Shown piece by piece: positions 34,816 through 63,338 of a stretch of DNA of 64,000 bases (position 1 is the first letter of the stretch; every line of letters starts with the position of its first letter). Below the pieces are notes generated by a model that saw only the letters and a list, made by a program, of their open reading frames with translations, ran no database searches and had not been told where the DNA came from. Origin of the DNA: Heterocephalus glaber (taxonomy: Eukaryota; Chordata; Mammalia; Rodentia; Bathyergidae). The translations under genes and the position numbers were made by a program. The DNA is taken from assembly GCF_000247695.1 (NCBI RefSeq), contig NW_004624795.1, positions 2,661,682-2,725,681 of the forward strand, read 5' to 3'.

Positions 34816-36011
34816 AGCTTGTCATTGTAAGACCCTTCTCCTCTCTTTGGAAGGCAGATAAACCCTTTTGGAGACTAGACAGGCCTTGGGATCAGCTTTA
34901 TATTACAGGAATGCCTTTTTTCTAGGACCTAGGAGCCATTTCTTTGCAATGTAAGCATCAAGGAAGTCAGCATCCTCTCTCCCAGCTTCTGTGCAAGGGT
35001 AGCAGCCTAACTTCAGGGGAAACCTTACTCCAACTTGTAAAAGTAAGTCGTGAACAGTTTGTTTTTCCTCTGAATAAAGCCAATTAGCGAACATAGATGA
35101 TTCCCCAAATGCCAGATAAACTTAGATGAACTATGGGTGACAAACAGCGGTCAAGTCCTTTTACTTGCGTATTAGTTTTGTGTCTTGGAAACATGTAGAA
35201 CAGATTGTGTCCATGCAAAGAGGTCAGACTTCCTTCTGTCTTTGTCATTTCTTAGCAGATTGCCTGTGGTAATGATTATTCAATAATTAAATGGTTTTCT
35301 TTATCACCTCGGAAGAGGAGATTTCTGGGTTGGGAAAAGGATTATCATTTCTAATGCTATTTCTCCCAAAATGGGAATGGGAAAGGTAGAAAGAATAAAA
35401 ACTGTCTAAAATAAACAGACTCGAATCCAAATATTTCACCCACACCTTGCAGCAAGCGGAACAGACCAGACGGAACAGGAATGTGGATGGGGAGAGGCCA
35501 GCAGCTGAAGCAATGGGTTACAGAGCGGAGCAGCCCCAGCTCTGGTCCCCTTATCTGTAGGGGGATTGTGAAGATTGGATGGAATAACGGATGCAAAGGG
35601 CTTTTTTTAAGTTGTAAAAGCCACAGCACTGTCTTACCTGCATGGCTACTAACCCAGGAGAAATCTTATCACAGTGAATACATCCGCTCAGAGAGCGAAT
35701 AATCCTGTTCTACTTTGTTCTAACACCGGACATGCACCTGGCAGCTCCCCTGCTCTATCAGCACTGCTGACAGCCTAGGTGTCGCCTGGAACATTTCTTC
35801 AGGAATTCACCCCAATCCATCAGACTCAGCAGCTGTCTGCTCTGACTTTCACGGTGCCCCCTTGGGAGAAATACTACCAGTCCAGCCTGTGGCTAACTGA
35901 CAATTATCCACCTAATCTGGCAGTTGCTTTTCGCAGTAACTGTCAGAATATCTAAGATTTACAACATATTCTAACAACCCACCAAACAGTATTTCTATTT
36001 AAAGTACCCAA
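34816..36011. other. Intergenic, nothing recognised
   Basis: No coding exon or repeat recognised. Confidence 0.4.
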
Positions 36012-36140
36012 ATGGTGGCAGAGATGGTAGTGCATGCCTGTAATCCCAGCCCTTGGGAGGCTGAGTCAGGAGGATCCCCATGGGTTCACGACCAGCCTGG
36101 GCTACATAGCTTGAGATTCTGTCTCAGAAAACGAAAAGGT
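36012..36140 (+). mobile_element. B1-like SINE, about 290 bp before the KRT222 promoter region
   Basis: GGCAGAGATGGTAGTGCATG to GAGATTCTGTCTCAGAAAAC. Confidence 0.9.
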
Positions 36141-36419
36141 CCCCAGGTGGTGAGAAAAACCATAAAAGAACATTTTACCTGTGCAGTACCTTGGGGAACC
36201 TAAATAGAATATTCTTAATGTTATGACCCGTTTCCTTTCCACAGAATAGATGAACCCCTCCTCCCTGCCACGGAGCAGAGGTCAGCAAGGAGCTGCAGGG
36301 AGTAGAGAGGGTGTTAAAGAGGAGAACTGAGCAGGGACACACCGGATGTTTTTGTCTTCTTTTCTTTCCTGGAGATTTTGACCTTTCTTCTAGTCCACTG
36401 ACAGTAGGAGTGAAGGGCT

Positions 36420-43755
<7,336 letters not shown>

Positions 43756-44000
43756 CCCCGAGATAGGATTTGACTTGATTTGAAAATTCCATGAGGACGG
43801 GACAGGTGGATGATGCTGACCCCTTTCTGTCTAAAATGTAAGTTATTAGGTACATAGAGAAAATGTTATGATCAATGTGTGATTGTGATTCCCTTCACAA
43901 AAAAAAAAAGGACAGTTAAGGCATAAAGTTTCTCTGAACTCAATTATGGGCATATTTTCAGGTGAGGGAAAGTTTAAAAATAAAATCAGAAATTCAGTAC
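43756..44000 (+). terminator. KRT222: KRT222 proximal 3' UTR and candidate poly(A) signal
   Basis: Sequence after the TAG at 43753-43755. The first canonical AATAAA is at 43979-43984. More A/T-rich candidates lie further on (for example near 44450 and 44885), so the real 3' UTR may be longer. Confidence 0.45.
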
Positions 44001-44121
44001 GGTTTCTATTCTATTTATTCTCCAAATAGTCTTCTTTTTCTCTGGAAATTTTATCAGAGACTGTACTGTACAAGCTGGCTTGGTTAAGTCTGTAATTTCA
44101 CTCAGTGGCTGAACACTGAGG

Positions 44122-44202
44122 CAGTGGTGGCAAACCTATGGCACACGTGCAGCACCGAGCTATTTGTTACCACTGAAAACTCCAAAAGATTCGCCACCAG
44201 TG
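44122..44202 (+). mobile_element. hAT-like MITE, short form
   Basis: 81 bp, CAGTGGTGGCAAACCTATGG to GATTCGCCACCAGTG. Contains TTTGTTACCACTGAAAAC shared with 42390. Confidence 0.75.
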
Positions 44203-45360
44203 TTCTAAGAAAAAGGAGAAGTCACTTTGAAGATGATTACAAACTGTGAAGAGCCATCATTATTTCTCAACTGGCTAAACCTCAAAAGGTTGTTTTACTT
44301 TAAAAAGGCAGCAGTGATAAAATTTTAAGGGAGCGTTCACTATTCACTTTGAGTTTTTCCTTTTGAGATAATCATTTGGACACTTAGAAAAATAAGAAGA
44401 GTTCTCTTCATGAGCAAACTATAGAATACACTCCAAGGTTATTCTGATGATAAATAAAATTGTTACTCTATACCTGAAAGGTTTTTGTAAGCAATATCTG
44501 ATTTCTAGAAGAGCCACTTTATTGAAAGAACTTTTTAAAAATCAGAAGCCCAGTTATAAAATTAACACACAAAAAACAAACTGAAAAGGTGGTTTCTATG
44601 GTTACTAGAACAGCCACTTAACCTCTCACTGTCCTGACTTTTACATCTGGGAAGTTAAATGTGATCGAGCCTTAGGTAAGATAGTATATAAATATTTCTT
44701 GCAATCGTTTATGTGAACTAAGATAATACTATTGTTATCTAAGCTAAGAGTGTTTGCAGGATTTGTTTTTAAATTGTTCAAACTAATAAATACAGATAAA
44801 AACATATTGTGGATAAGTGAAGTATTGTTGCAAAGTTTTCTAAAGAAGTTAATTTGTTTACTACAGGTATGTTTAAGACCTTAAATAATAAATACCTGTT
44901 TTAAAACATTAGAAATTTATAGGCTATTTTTTTCTAAGCAGAAAAAAATGGAAAAGTACAATTCATACCTTTTTTCCCAACTAAAGAATTACCTAAGGGC
45001 TACAGCTATGTTAGAATTTTAGTACACCGCGCATATATATACATATATATATATATGCATGCTATGTGTAATATATATGCTGAATATATATGCTGTGTGT
45101 ATATGTGTGTGTGTATATATATATATGCTGTACGTATATTTATATACAACAGTAAAATGTTTGTTTTCATCAGAAGAAAATTATGTTCATCTTTAACATA
45201 ATACAAAATAGAACATTTTACATTTTCCTTCAGTTACTTCTGCTTCCTTTCAGCCTGGCTTATTCTGTCCAGTGAAAGGGGATGATTTTGTTTTGTCAAG
45301 GACACGACAGCATGTTAAGTACTTATTCTTGTGTAATCATCTAACCTAAAATGTACCCTT
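44203..45360. other. Intergenic after KRT222, A/T-rich
   Basis: No gene. Contains an alternating TA/TG tract at about 45033-45135 (for example CATATATATACATATATATA), prone to cruciform and slippage. May include distal KRT222 3' UTR. Confidence 0.5.
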
Positions 45361-45443
45361 TGGGCTGGGGTGGAACTCAGTGGTGGAGTGCTTGCCTAGC
45401 AAGCACAAGGCCCTGGGTACGATTCGCAATACCAAAAAAAAAG
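45361..45443 (+). mobile_element. ID-like SINE
   Basis: GGGCTGGGGTGGAACTCAGT, GGGTACGATTCGCAATACC, A-tail. Confidence 0.88.
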
Positions 45444-45979
45444 TTTCATTCACTATTTGTTAAATACTACACATTTCATCAAAGCTTTAAAAGTGCAATC
45501 ATATCCGCTATTGTGTTAAAGTTACTACACCAAGCAACCGTGATCATATAATAAAGCAATATAACTAATGTAATCTATTGCAGTGTTCAGACCCTAGCGC
45601 TAGGCATTACAAATGTAACCACCTGTTACAGTACTTCCACTATGCAGCTGTTGCGTGTATAACATGTACATTTTAAAATACAGTACTTGATTTTATAAAA
45701 AAAAAAGTTTTATTTGCTTTGAGCTATTTTAAAATCGGGATATGAATTTACCAAAGTAAATGATACCACCACAATAAAAAAAAAAAATTGAAACGCAAAC
45801 TCCGAGCTGCCTTGTATTTGAGTTTGATACATAGCTGTCTCTCAAAGAGATTGCTATCTGCATGGTTAAACAGATAAAAAGAAGCTGGTTCACTTGGGAA
45901 ATGAAGAAAACTGCAATCATAGTACATACATGATGCCTTTAAGCTTTTTTTTTTAACAAAAAATAAATTAAGATATGTA

Positions 45980-46089
45980 CAATAAGTCCCCGACTTACGA
46001 GCAAGTTCGTTAGCAGAGAATGTTCCTCAGTCGGATTCGTTCATGAGCTGAGTTCGCAATTTGCATGTTCATAATTCAGGGACTTACTG
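45980..46089. mobile_element. Tigger-like MITE (110 bp) with TA duplication
   Basis: Left end CAATAAGTCCCCGACTTACG, right end ATAATTCAGGGACTTACTG, imperfect inverted repeats. TA at 45978-45979 and 46090-46091. Confidence 0.75.
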
Positions 46090-46149
46090 TACTGAGGTTT
46101 TTTCACTCTAACCAAAAAAATCAAAATCATATTTTCCCACAATTCTGGG

Positions 46150-46290
46150 AAAAGTGTAACAGCACCCAGCATTTTAAAGTGCTTTCTCCACTCAAAGCAC
46201 AGTGTTCAACAGATTGATTGCTAATCCCTACACCTCACAACAATCCTATAAAATAAACAATACTATCCTTCTTTTATAGATGGATCCAAT
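46150..46290 (+). mobile_element. Possible MIR/L2-type ancient repeat fragment
   Basis: CTCACAACAATCCTATAAAA ... TTTTATAGATGG resembles the shared 3' motif of MIR/L2 elements. Too diverged to be sure. Confidence 0.35.
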
Positions 46291-46445
46291 TAATGTTCTC
46301 TGGTCTCACTGGGGCACTTCACATGCATGCTTCCCCAACGAAATCCACAAAGGGCGATTCCAATGACTAACAACTGTAAGATCCCTAATTAGCCACTGCA
46401 CAAGAGGAGGAATCATTCTAACGTCGAAGGCCTCAATTTTCAAGT

Positions 46446-46582
46446 GCTTTGGCAGAGTGTGGTGACACATGCCTGTCATCCCAGCACTGGGGAGGCTGAG
46501 GCGGGAGGATCACCATGAGTTCAAGGCCAGCCTGGGCTACATAGCGAGACCCTGTCTCAAAAGAACAAAAAAGAAAACAAAG
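46446..46582 (+). mobile_element. B1-like SINE
   Basis: TTTGGCAGAGTGTGGTGACA to GAGACCCTGTCTCAAAAGAA. Confidence 0.93.
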
Positions 46583-47018
46583 GAAAAGGTGACTCTTGGT
46601 AATAATTCCTTCCCTTCTTACCACACAGTTGTTTGAAGTAACAAAAATGTGAGAATATTCAGTGAAGCAGTGCTCAGATATACAGTAGCATTTGGATGAA
46701 AAATTGTCTCCAAGGTTGAAGGTTTTCTGAGGAAAATTATCGCTGGCACTGATGAAGTAATAGTTCAAAACACAACAGGAAGAAAATAATATTTAAAATT
46801 TTTCAACTGCTGCCTCTTCAAAAAAATTCTTTCCCGTGAGCTACTCAATTTGTACTGTTCTGGTATCATAGATTTTTAAAGTATAAAAGTGTTACCTGAA
46901 GATAATAAATGATTATTTTAAGCCAATACATTTTAGGATGATGGAACCATTTTTTATTGATTTTTTATAGTTCTTTATATTATTAAAGTTCACAGTTTGC
47001 CTTTCATTTTTGCTTTCT

Positions 47019-47147
47019 TGTTTGTTTGTTTGTTTGTTGAGACAGAGCTTTGCTATGTGTTCAGGCTGGCTTTGAATTCACCACAATCCTCCTGCCTCAG
47101 CCTCCTGAGTGCTGGGATTACAGGCCTGCACCACCACGCCCAGTTTG
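47019..47147 (-). mobile_element. B1-like SINE
   Basis: (TTTG)n, GAGACAGAGCTTTGCTATGT to GCACCACCACGCCCAGT. Confidence 0.92.
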
Positions 47148-47454
47148 TTTATTTTCTTAACATAGGTTTAAAAAAAAGACAAAAAGACAAAGTATGTTTT
47201 AAATTAGTTTGAAAGTTACAAATGAAAACTTATGGCCTATGGGCCAAAATTAAACTTTAAATAATATGCATGTACATAGTTCTCAGATTATGAACACCTC
47301 AACTCATAGAAGAGTTTGTCAAGGGGCAGAATTTGGCTCTGTGTTTACAAGTACGGCCAGCATGGACACACAGGTTGCCAACAAAGGAATCTAAAATCAG
47401 GAATCTATAAAAGTCACTACAAGCCTTTCCAACCTGCCCTCGAACGCTCTAGAC

Positions 47455-47662
47455 CAGGATAGGCAAGCTTTTTCCACAGAAGCCCACAAGCAAGTATTTT
47501 AGGCCTCTCAAGTCATAGGATCCCGGTAGCAACTCGACAACTCTGCCCTCAGAGTTACAAGCATCTATAGACAATATTATTGATGGGTGCGGCTGTACCC
47601 AAATAAATCGCATGAACAAAAACAGAAGGAGGCGCTGATTTGGCCTGCAGCATTGTATTAAC
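47455..47662 (+). mobile_element. Old hAT (Charlie-type) MITE
   Basis: CAGGATAGGCAAGCTTTTTC, AAGTATTTTAGGCCTCTCAA, AGACAATATTATTGATGGGT, GGCGCTGATTTGGCC follow the order of a common mammalian Charlie-type nonautonomous element. Ends eroded. Confidence 0.6.
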
Positions 47663-47663
47663 C

Positions 47664-47750
47664 ATGGCTAGGACTGCAGCTCAGTGATTGAATTGCTTGT
47701 TGGGCTAGCATAGGTGAGGCCCTGGTTCCATCAACATGCTTAAAAAACAA
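47664..47750 (+). mobile_element. Diverged ID-like SINE
   Basis: GGCTAGGACTGCAGCTCAGT, GAGGCCCTGGTTCCATC. Confidence 0.7.
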
Positions 47751-48354
47751 GAAAAGTCTGGAAACCCTAATTTCTAGAGCCTCAAAATTATCAGCAGGTA
47801 ATGGACTGATAACCAGAATCTCCAGGGCTATCCTGTTTTCAAACATTTTCACCCTTGTTCACACCACCTGCCAAACTCACGTCCAGAAATCTTGTCATTT
47901 TGAAGACAACACACAGGTTATAGAAGCACAACATACTTTGTCAATAGCTATAAAACGTCATGAATTACTCTGCCCTGAAAATCTACTAGGCTCCAATATT
48001 TCACAACTATTTATACCATAGAAACAGAATATTCATTGTAGTTCTGTCTGCTTTCATAGAAACAGCTGAGAAAAAAACTCTCCTGTTTCTGCATTTTGCA
48101 TATAACTAGGCTCTATAGGCTGCTTGCCTCAGGTAGAGCTCTATCCTCCCTTTCTCTTAGTTTGCAGGGGCAAAAACTAAAGAAAAAGATGCATCATAAC
48201 ATACTACTAGCAAACTCCACGGCTACTAAGCCACTTGGTTGGTTCAACACCCTCAATGAGTCACAGGTCTCTTTGAAAACTTGATAAAGCTACTATCTAG
48301 AAAAAGCACATAAAAACCACGTATAATTTTACAGCATTCATAAACCTCCTAGAG

Positions 48355-48570
48355 CAGTGGTGGCGAACCTATGGCATGTGTGCCACAGCAGGTACGCAAA
48401 GCCCTCTGTGTCAGCCCACAAGCCAAGTCACCTCGGCAGCTGGGCATCGGAGAACAGGTTTTTTGCTGTTTTTTTTTTCTAAGCTAAAACCTCACTATTC
48501 AGGTTTAATTGCAGTGCTGGCACTCTGGGATAAATAAGTGGGTTTGGGGTTGTAGTTTGGGCCATCACTG
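48355..48570 (+). mobile_element. hAT-like MITE, long form
   Basis: 216 bp, CAGTGGTGGCGAACCTATGG to GTTTGGGCCATCACTG. Flanked by TCCTAGAG (48347-48354) and CCCTAGAA (48571-48578), 6 of 8 matching, in line with the 8-bp hAT duplication. Interior includes TGGGATAAATAAGTGGGTTT. Confidence 0.8.
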
Positions 48571-49534
48571 CCCTAGAACCTACTCATAGGCCACCAGGTG
48601 TCCAAGGATTGCAGGTTTTTCCTTGTTCTCTGATACTTTCTCCTTTTCCTTCTCCGTTCCCAGTCACAGCCCTTTTTGGCCCTAATTCTGCCTCCCTCAC
48701 CAGTTTCTTCCCACAGTACTGTGGACAGAACTCAGAACAAACTGTGGACAGAGCCTGGGCTGGAATCCCAGATTAATCACATTAGTTTAGGCTTCCCTGT
48801 CTTGGAGAAAGAACCCCAAGAAAAGGTGGATACTGTGGTGTCAGAGAGGAAGAGACACCACGTGCTTGGATCTTGGTACCAAAAAGAAAACTAAAATTCC
48901 AGGGCAGAAAACTATCTCTGAAGTTCACCACCAGGTCTATGTGAGTGAGGGTTCCCAATAACTTTTATAGGTGCCTATGAATGCTGCACCCTACATTTTC
49001 CAGGAATAATCACAATTCCAAACATCTGTCTTGCATTCCCATAAATATCCTGTACATGTAAGATCTCACGTCCTGCTGTTTGCTTTGGGGGAAATAAACT
49101 GCAAGCAGAGTGGGTATTTCCATGTTAGGTATTTTACTCTTCAATTTTAGTATCTTCAGGACTAGGGAAGAGATTTTTTTCTATTATCTTTTGCCTATAT
49201 TCTTTCTTTCTAAATTTTTCACATCTTAAAGAGTAGCGGAAGAACCAAAGGAGGAAAATGAGACATTCATTCCCCTATTTCACAAATGACAAGCACCTCA
49301 ATGTACCATGCACCGTTCAAGATATCAAAAGTCTCCACCTTCAAAGAGCTTTCATTTTGACAGGAAGCAAAAGACAACAAACAAAATAAATGCATGCACA
49401 CCACGGTACGTCAGGCGGTGAGTGCTGCAGACCCAATAAAGCTCCAGTCACGAACAGACAGTGGGGGCGGGGGGATGAGTTGATTTTAAGTAAGTCTGAA
49501 AGACTGGTGACCAAAGGGACCTCTGATAAAAGCC
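48571..49534. other. Intergenic, nothing recognised
   Basis: No coding exon or repeat recognised. Confidence 0.4.
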
Positions 49535-49608
49535 AAGTGCGAGGCTTGGTGCTAGAGCACACTCTCGGCCTGCCTGGGGCCCTGGGTTCAATCCCCAGCG
49601 CGCGCGCG

Positions 49609-49640
<32 letters not shown>
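49535..49640 (+). mobile_element. ID-like SINE ending in (CG)n(CA)n
   Basis: GAGGCTTGGTGCTAGAGCAC, GGGTTCAATCCCCAG, then about 9 CG units and 11 CA units in place of an A-tail. Confidence 0.8.
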
Positions 49641-50399
49641 CAAAGGGAAAGAGGAAGTATGTCAGGCAACGCAACGCCATGGCTCCAATTAGATCCCCCC
49701 TTTCCCTTTTCAGTTTCTGTGCTTCCCCCTTCCCAGCAGCGGGCTTCCTTCCGGTCATCCAGCACCTGCCCAGAACTGGCAGCCAGGCCTCCCTCACCCC
49801 TCTGGCCCTGAAGCCCCACAACCCCAAGGGCAGGAAGAAGCCAGGCCGCACTTGCTGCAGAGCCAGAGGAAGAAGCCATGAATCCCTGCTCAGGCTCCAC
49901 ATAGGCTACATTCCCCCTTCCGGTTATTTTAAACAAACCAATTTCGCATTCGTTTTCTCAAACCCCACTAGGGCTGCCTGTTACGGTCTGACCACCTCTC
50001 CTTTAGTCCTTCCCTTCAACACGCCCTTCCGTTTCATTCCTCCCTGTTCATGAGTGTAAACAGTGGAGGTGGAAGCCCCGAAGAGAGAGGCGCCCTCCGT
50101 GTCCCTGGCCTCGCAAGGCTTTGAGATGCCCCAGTTCCGCTTGGCACAACCAAGATGGGGCTAAGGCGACGGAAGGACTCGGCCAGTCTCCCTGAGCGTC
50201 CACACTGCCCAGAGGCCAGGTCGCCGTGTGCACGGCGGCCTGCAGCAGCCACGAGTTCATCTGCTCTGTGTGGTGAACCAAAGTGCTCACGATGCAGAGC
50301 GCCTGGGACCCACAGGATGCGCATGTCACCCTGGTCAGGCCTTAGCAGGCACCGGCCCGGCTTTCCAGACCTTCGGGATGCACGGGGGTGACAGACCGA
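49641..50399. other. Upstream flank of the SMARCE1 island
   Basis: Composition rises from mixed to GC-rich. Open frames up to 124 codons without family features. No repeat recognised. Confidence 0.4.
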
Positions 50400-51400
50400 G
50401 GCCGGTTATCAACGAGCAGCCACGCAGTGCACAGCAAGTACAAGGGTCGGGAGGAAAGTTCTGGCAGGGCCTCACGCGGCCGCCTGAGCTGGATCGCAAG
50501 GGCAGAAGCGTCTACACCGCCAGCGCAGTGGCCCGAAGCCCGCAGCGACCGCACCCGAGGCCCTGGGAAGCGGCGCCCAGGCCGGAAACGCCCCGAGGAC
50601 CGCGGGCCGCGGGCCGTGCAGACACCGCCCCCGAGGACAGCGAGCGACCCCGGCCGCCTCCGCCCTCCTCGCCGTGGCGAATCGGCGCCGCCGGGGAAAA
50701 GCACCTGGAGCCGGGGCCTCCGGAGGGAGCTGCGCGGCCTGAGGAGAAAAGGAAAAATTCCCTGCCGACGCGAAGCCGCGGGCGTCCGCCGGCGGGGTCG
50801 CGGCGCGGCCTCCCGAGCGGCCTGGCGGGGTGGGGCCGCGCCGCGTGTGGAAAGTGCGGGCGCGGACGCGGCGCGAGGGGCGGGGCGAGCGCGGGACAAA
50901 GGAGGCGGATTCGGAGCTGCGGCGCCCGCTCGGCCCGCGGGTGAGTGTTTCCAGGGCCCGGCCCGGCCGGGAGGGCGACGAGCCGGGGCGGCCCCCGCCG
51001 GGCGGGACCCCCAGNNNNNNNNNNNNNNNNNNNNNNNNNNNNNNNNNNNNNNNNNNNNNNNNNNNNNNNNNNNNNNNNNNNNNNNNNNNNNNNNNNNNNN
51101 NNNNNNNNNNNNNNNNNNNCCCGAGGGGGGCCGGACCCACGCGCGCGCCGCGACCCACGCGGGCCTGGGGCCGGGAGCGGTCCGCACCCCGCGGGAAGCT
51201 GCGCCCCCGACTCGGCCCAGGCGGGGCCCTGGGGACTCGGGCGTGGCTCGGAGCGGGGAGCGAAGGCCTCTGCGAGTGGGGGCCCGGGCCCGCGACCCCA
51301 GCCCCGGGCACTTCCGGGCCGTGTGGCTTGCAGACGAGTTCCTTAAACTCTCGCGAGCTCCCTTCTATCGTCTGTAAAGCGAGATAGCAGTGTAGGGGTC
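50400..51400 (+). promoter_or_regulatory. SMARCE1: CpG-island promoter and noncoding exon 1 of SMARCE1
   Basis: Very GC- and CpG-rich DNA with a GC box GGGGCGGGGC at 50877-50886 and no TATA, as expected for a housekeeping gene. A strong splice donor GTGAGT begins at 50941, so the noncoding first exon should end at 50940 (ending CGGCCCGCGG). The transcription start is probably within the 100-200 bases before it. An assembly gap at 51015-51119 lies just inside intron 1. The open frames seen here on both strands are by-products of low stop-codon density in GC-rich DNA. Confidence 0.8.
51015..51119. other. Assembly gap (105 N) in the SMARCE1 CpG island
   Basis: Run of 105 Ns flanked on both sides by very GC-rich sequence, starting 74 bases after the exon 1 donor. 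Probably a sequencing dropout. Confidence 1.
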
Positions 51401-52744
51401 GTAGGGTTGTGGGGACTGGGCGAGCCAGATCGTGCCCTAAGTGCATCCGGTCTAAGGTAATTAATCATGCAACAAATGTGTCTGGAGTTCCTGTGCCAGG
51501 CATCGGGGATGGGTCCAGTGTGGACGCTTGTGCAGGCCCAGGGTTAAAATTTATATGCTAGCCCAGGAGAGCAGTCGTGGGAAAGTATAATCGATCGAGT
51601 GTGCTCCAGGAGCCCCTGGCGGCTTTTGTCTGGGCTCCCCCCTAGCAAGGCCTACCGGATGTTGACAGCTCCCGAAATATGAGCCAGGAGGGCAGATCCA
51701 GGTTGGACCGTTGAGAAAATAGAAACTTTCCGCACCAGTATTTGCATTATTCCTGGTGCTCCAGGGAGTTTCCTTAAGATGCAAAGAAGCAGAAAAGCAC
51801 GTTTGTTGGCATAATGTTGGGTGAAAGTACTTCAGTAGTCGCAGAAGTTTGTTTGCCTTCTTTCTAAAGACGAATTTTTGTCTCTTTCCACCTTACCACT
51901 CGTGACGTACATTGATTTAGGGAACAAGCTCGCAGGCGTCCATGTTGAGAGCTGGTACTCCTAGGACCAAATTTATTAAGAGTTGAGCTAGGTGTTGGGA
52001 AGACGGTAAAAGATTAGATGGTCTCTGTTCCCTGGCAGATTTTAAAATTCCAAGAAACAGATTTTTGCAAACCTGATAAGAATACGGATAAGGGAACAGT
52101 TTATCGAGAAAGTGCCACTGAGGAAATAACTTCTGAAATGAGCTGTGAAGGAGGAATAAGAGTTCTCCAGAGAGACTCTCAAAATGTATTCCCAGCACTT
52201 TTGAAGCTGTTTACCAGCGTAAGAATGTGAAGTTCATTATCATAACCAGTTACATTTTGCTATGTTTTCAGGAAGAAAGCGCTGCTCTATTTGACTAGAA
52301 ATTGTTATCCCAAAAGCAAAATAGAGCTGCTGGCCCGGGAGCTAGCTGTCAGTTTCTGGTAGGCCTTGTTGGGGTCACTCTGATAATACATCACATTCTA
52401 TTGTCATTATTTTTTTATCAGTCTGAGTAAACGTTTACATGGCATCTGCAAAATGTTTTCCATATAAGACATAGCACAGTTATCATAAGCAAAAACCTAA
52501 AACTACATTTCTAATATTACTCTAAATATCCCCAGTAATTTGTTAGTCATTCAATTCTGATCAACCAAATGACCTACAAGAACTAGTTAAAATATGCAAA
52601 AGCCTTGATGCTGAGCAATAATAGTGAAGTAATTTTACTCAGAAATACCAATTAAACTACCCTATTCTTTAGGAAAACATTCTTTTATGCTTGCTGAGTT
52701 TTGATTCTCTTTTTTTTTCCTTTTTTTCCTTTTTTTTATTTTAG
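51401..52744 (+). other. SMARCE1: SMARCE1 intron 1, distal part
   Basis: No repeat recognised. Ends in a polypyrimidine tract (52711-52741) and TTTTAG acceptor. Confidence 0.6.
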
Positions 52745-52789
52745 TGTCTCAGATTCATTCTTAAGGAACTGAGAACTTAATCTTCCAAA
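52745..52789 (+). other. SMARCE1: SMARCE1 exon 2, 5' UTR part
   Basis: Follows a T-rich tract and acceptor TTTTAG ending at 52744. It contains stop codons in the SMARCE1 frame just before the ATG, which supports the start at 52790. The AAA before the ATG gives an A at the -3 position. Confidence 0.85.
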
Positions 52790-62093
<9,304 letters not shown>

Positions 62094-63151
62094 GTGAGAG
62101 AGGGAACAACATGGGGCTTTGTGTGCTTCCTCTTAAAGTAGGAGACAGCCCTTCAGTTTCGGTTTTTATTTTGTAATAGAAAAGCGTAATTGAAGTGCAT
62201 GTTGGTAGATTGTTTCGAGTAAGAGTTTTATGTGAATTTCCCATGAGAAAAAGACATCATTTTCATTCTAGAAAGTAGTAAAAACTGTCTTTGTGGTTTA
62301 TCAAAATCCCTGTGTTCGGGACACCTGAAAGGTTTTTGAATCACAATGGGAGTTTTGCCTGCTTTGTTATCCTCAGCACCAGAAAAAAGAAGCAAAAGGA
62401 CACAGCTAAGTGCCATCTGGTTGTATCCAGTTTCCTTATTGGTTCCCCAAATTTGCTAAGAAAAGCTCTTCAGGGAAAATGTCGATGAGTGGAGAGAAGC
62501 ACTTTGAGGTCTTCCAGTTAATTCTGCAGCCCACTAGGAATTTATGGGCAGCTCCCAAGGGCACAGACGAGCACAGGCCACACAGGGCAGAGTGTCCTGG
62601 CCAGGACCGCTGAGCAGGGCACCGCCCGGTCCTCTGCAGCCAGGTGGGAAGACTCACATCTCCACGCCTGCAGCCTGAGCTCTCTGGAAAAGGTTGGAGG
62701 CTCCAGCTGTAACCTGCAGAAACACCACGGACATAACTTCAGATCCCACTACAAAGCAGCAGGCACAGAGAAGATACTCAGCTTTTCTTTAAAGGAGAAA
62801 CCAGTGAAGGAGGAAATAGTAGTATCAACTAAAGATGTGAATAAATTGCCCTTAAAAAGAGGGACAATGAAAATGAGTTTTTTAAAGAATGGCTGAGTTA
62901 CTGACAAATGCCCTCATCGACACAAACAATAGACTACCAGCATGGAGACTGGATTATGGAGTGGAGATAATATTGAGTGTTAAACAGACTCAGCAGTGCC
63001 AAAGACACTAACATGTACAAACTTGAATTCCACTACAGTGATTGGTAATGGAAGAAAAACTTACAAAACTGAAAAATAGACAGCAGATCTGTACCAGAGA
63101 ACCAAAAAGCCGGTAACAGAAGCTGTAAGAGCCAGAAGAGTCTTGCATGAG
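62094..63151 (+). other. SMARCE1: SMARCE1 intron 7, proximal part
   Basis: No exon or repeat recognised. The next SMARCE1 exon is expected beyond the window. Confidence 0.55.
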
Positions 63152-63338
63152 TAGAGGGTAACAGCGTTAATCCCAGCACTCTGGGAGGCAGAAGCAGGAG
63201 GACCCCGAGGTCTAGACTGCCCTGGGCAACTTAGTGTCTTAGCAAGACCTGTCTCAAAATATAAAAGTGGGACTGGGGCACAGCTCAATGTAAAGGCCCC
63301 GGGTTCAATCCCTAGTACCACCAAAAAAATAAAAAACA
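63152..63338 (+). mobile_element. B1-ID composite SINE in SMARCE1 intron 7
   Basis: GTAGAGGGTAACAGCGTTAA, ACTGCCCTGGGCAACTTAGT, then GGGACTGGGGCACAGCTCAA ... GGGTTCAATCCCTAGTACC. Confidence 0.85.

Noticed and set aside
50228..51377. Long open frames (up to 329 codons) on both strands in the GC-rich region
   Set aside because: They run through the N gap, overlap each other in all frames, are Arg/Pro/Ala/Gly-rich and sit in a CpG island where stops are rare.
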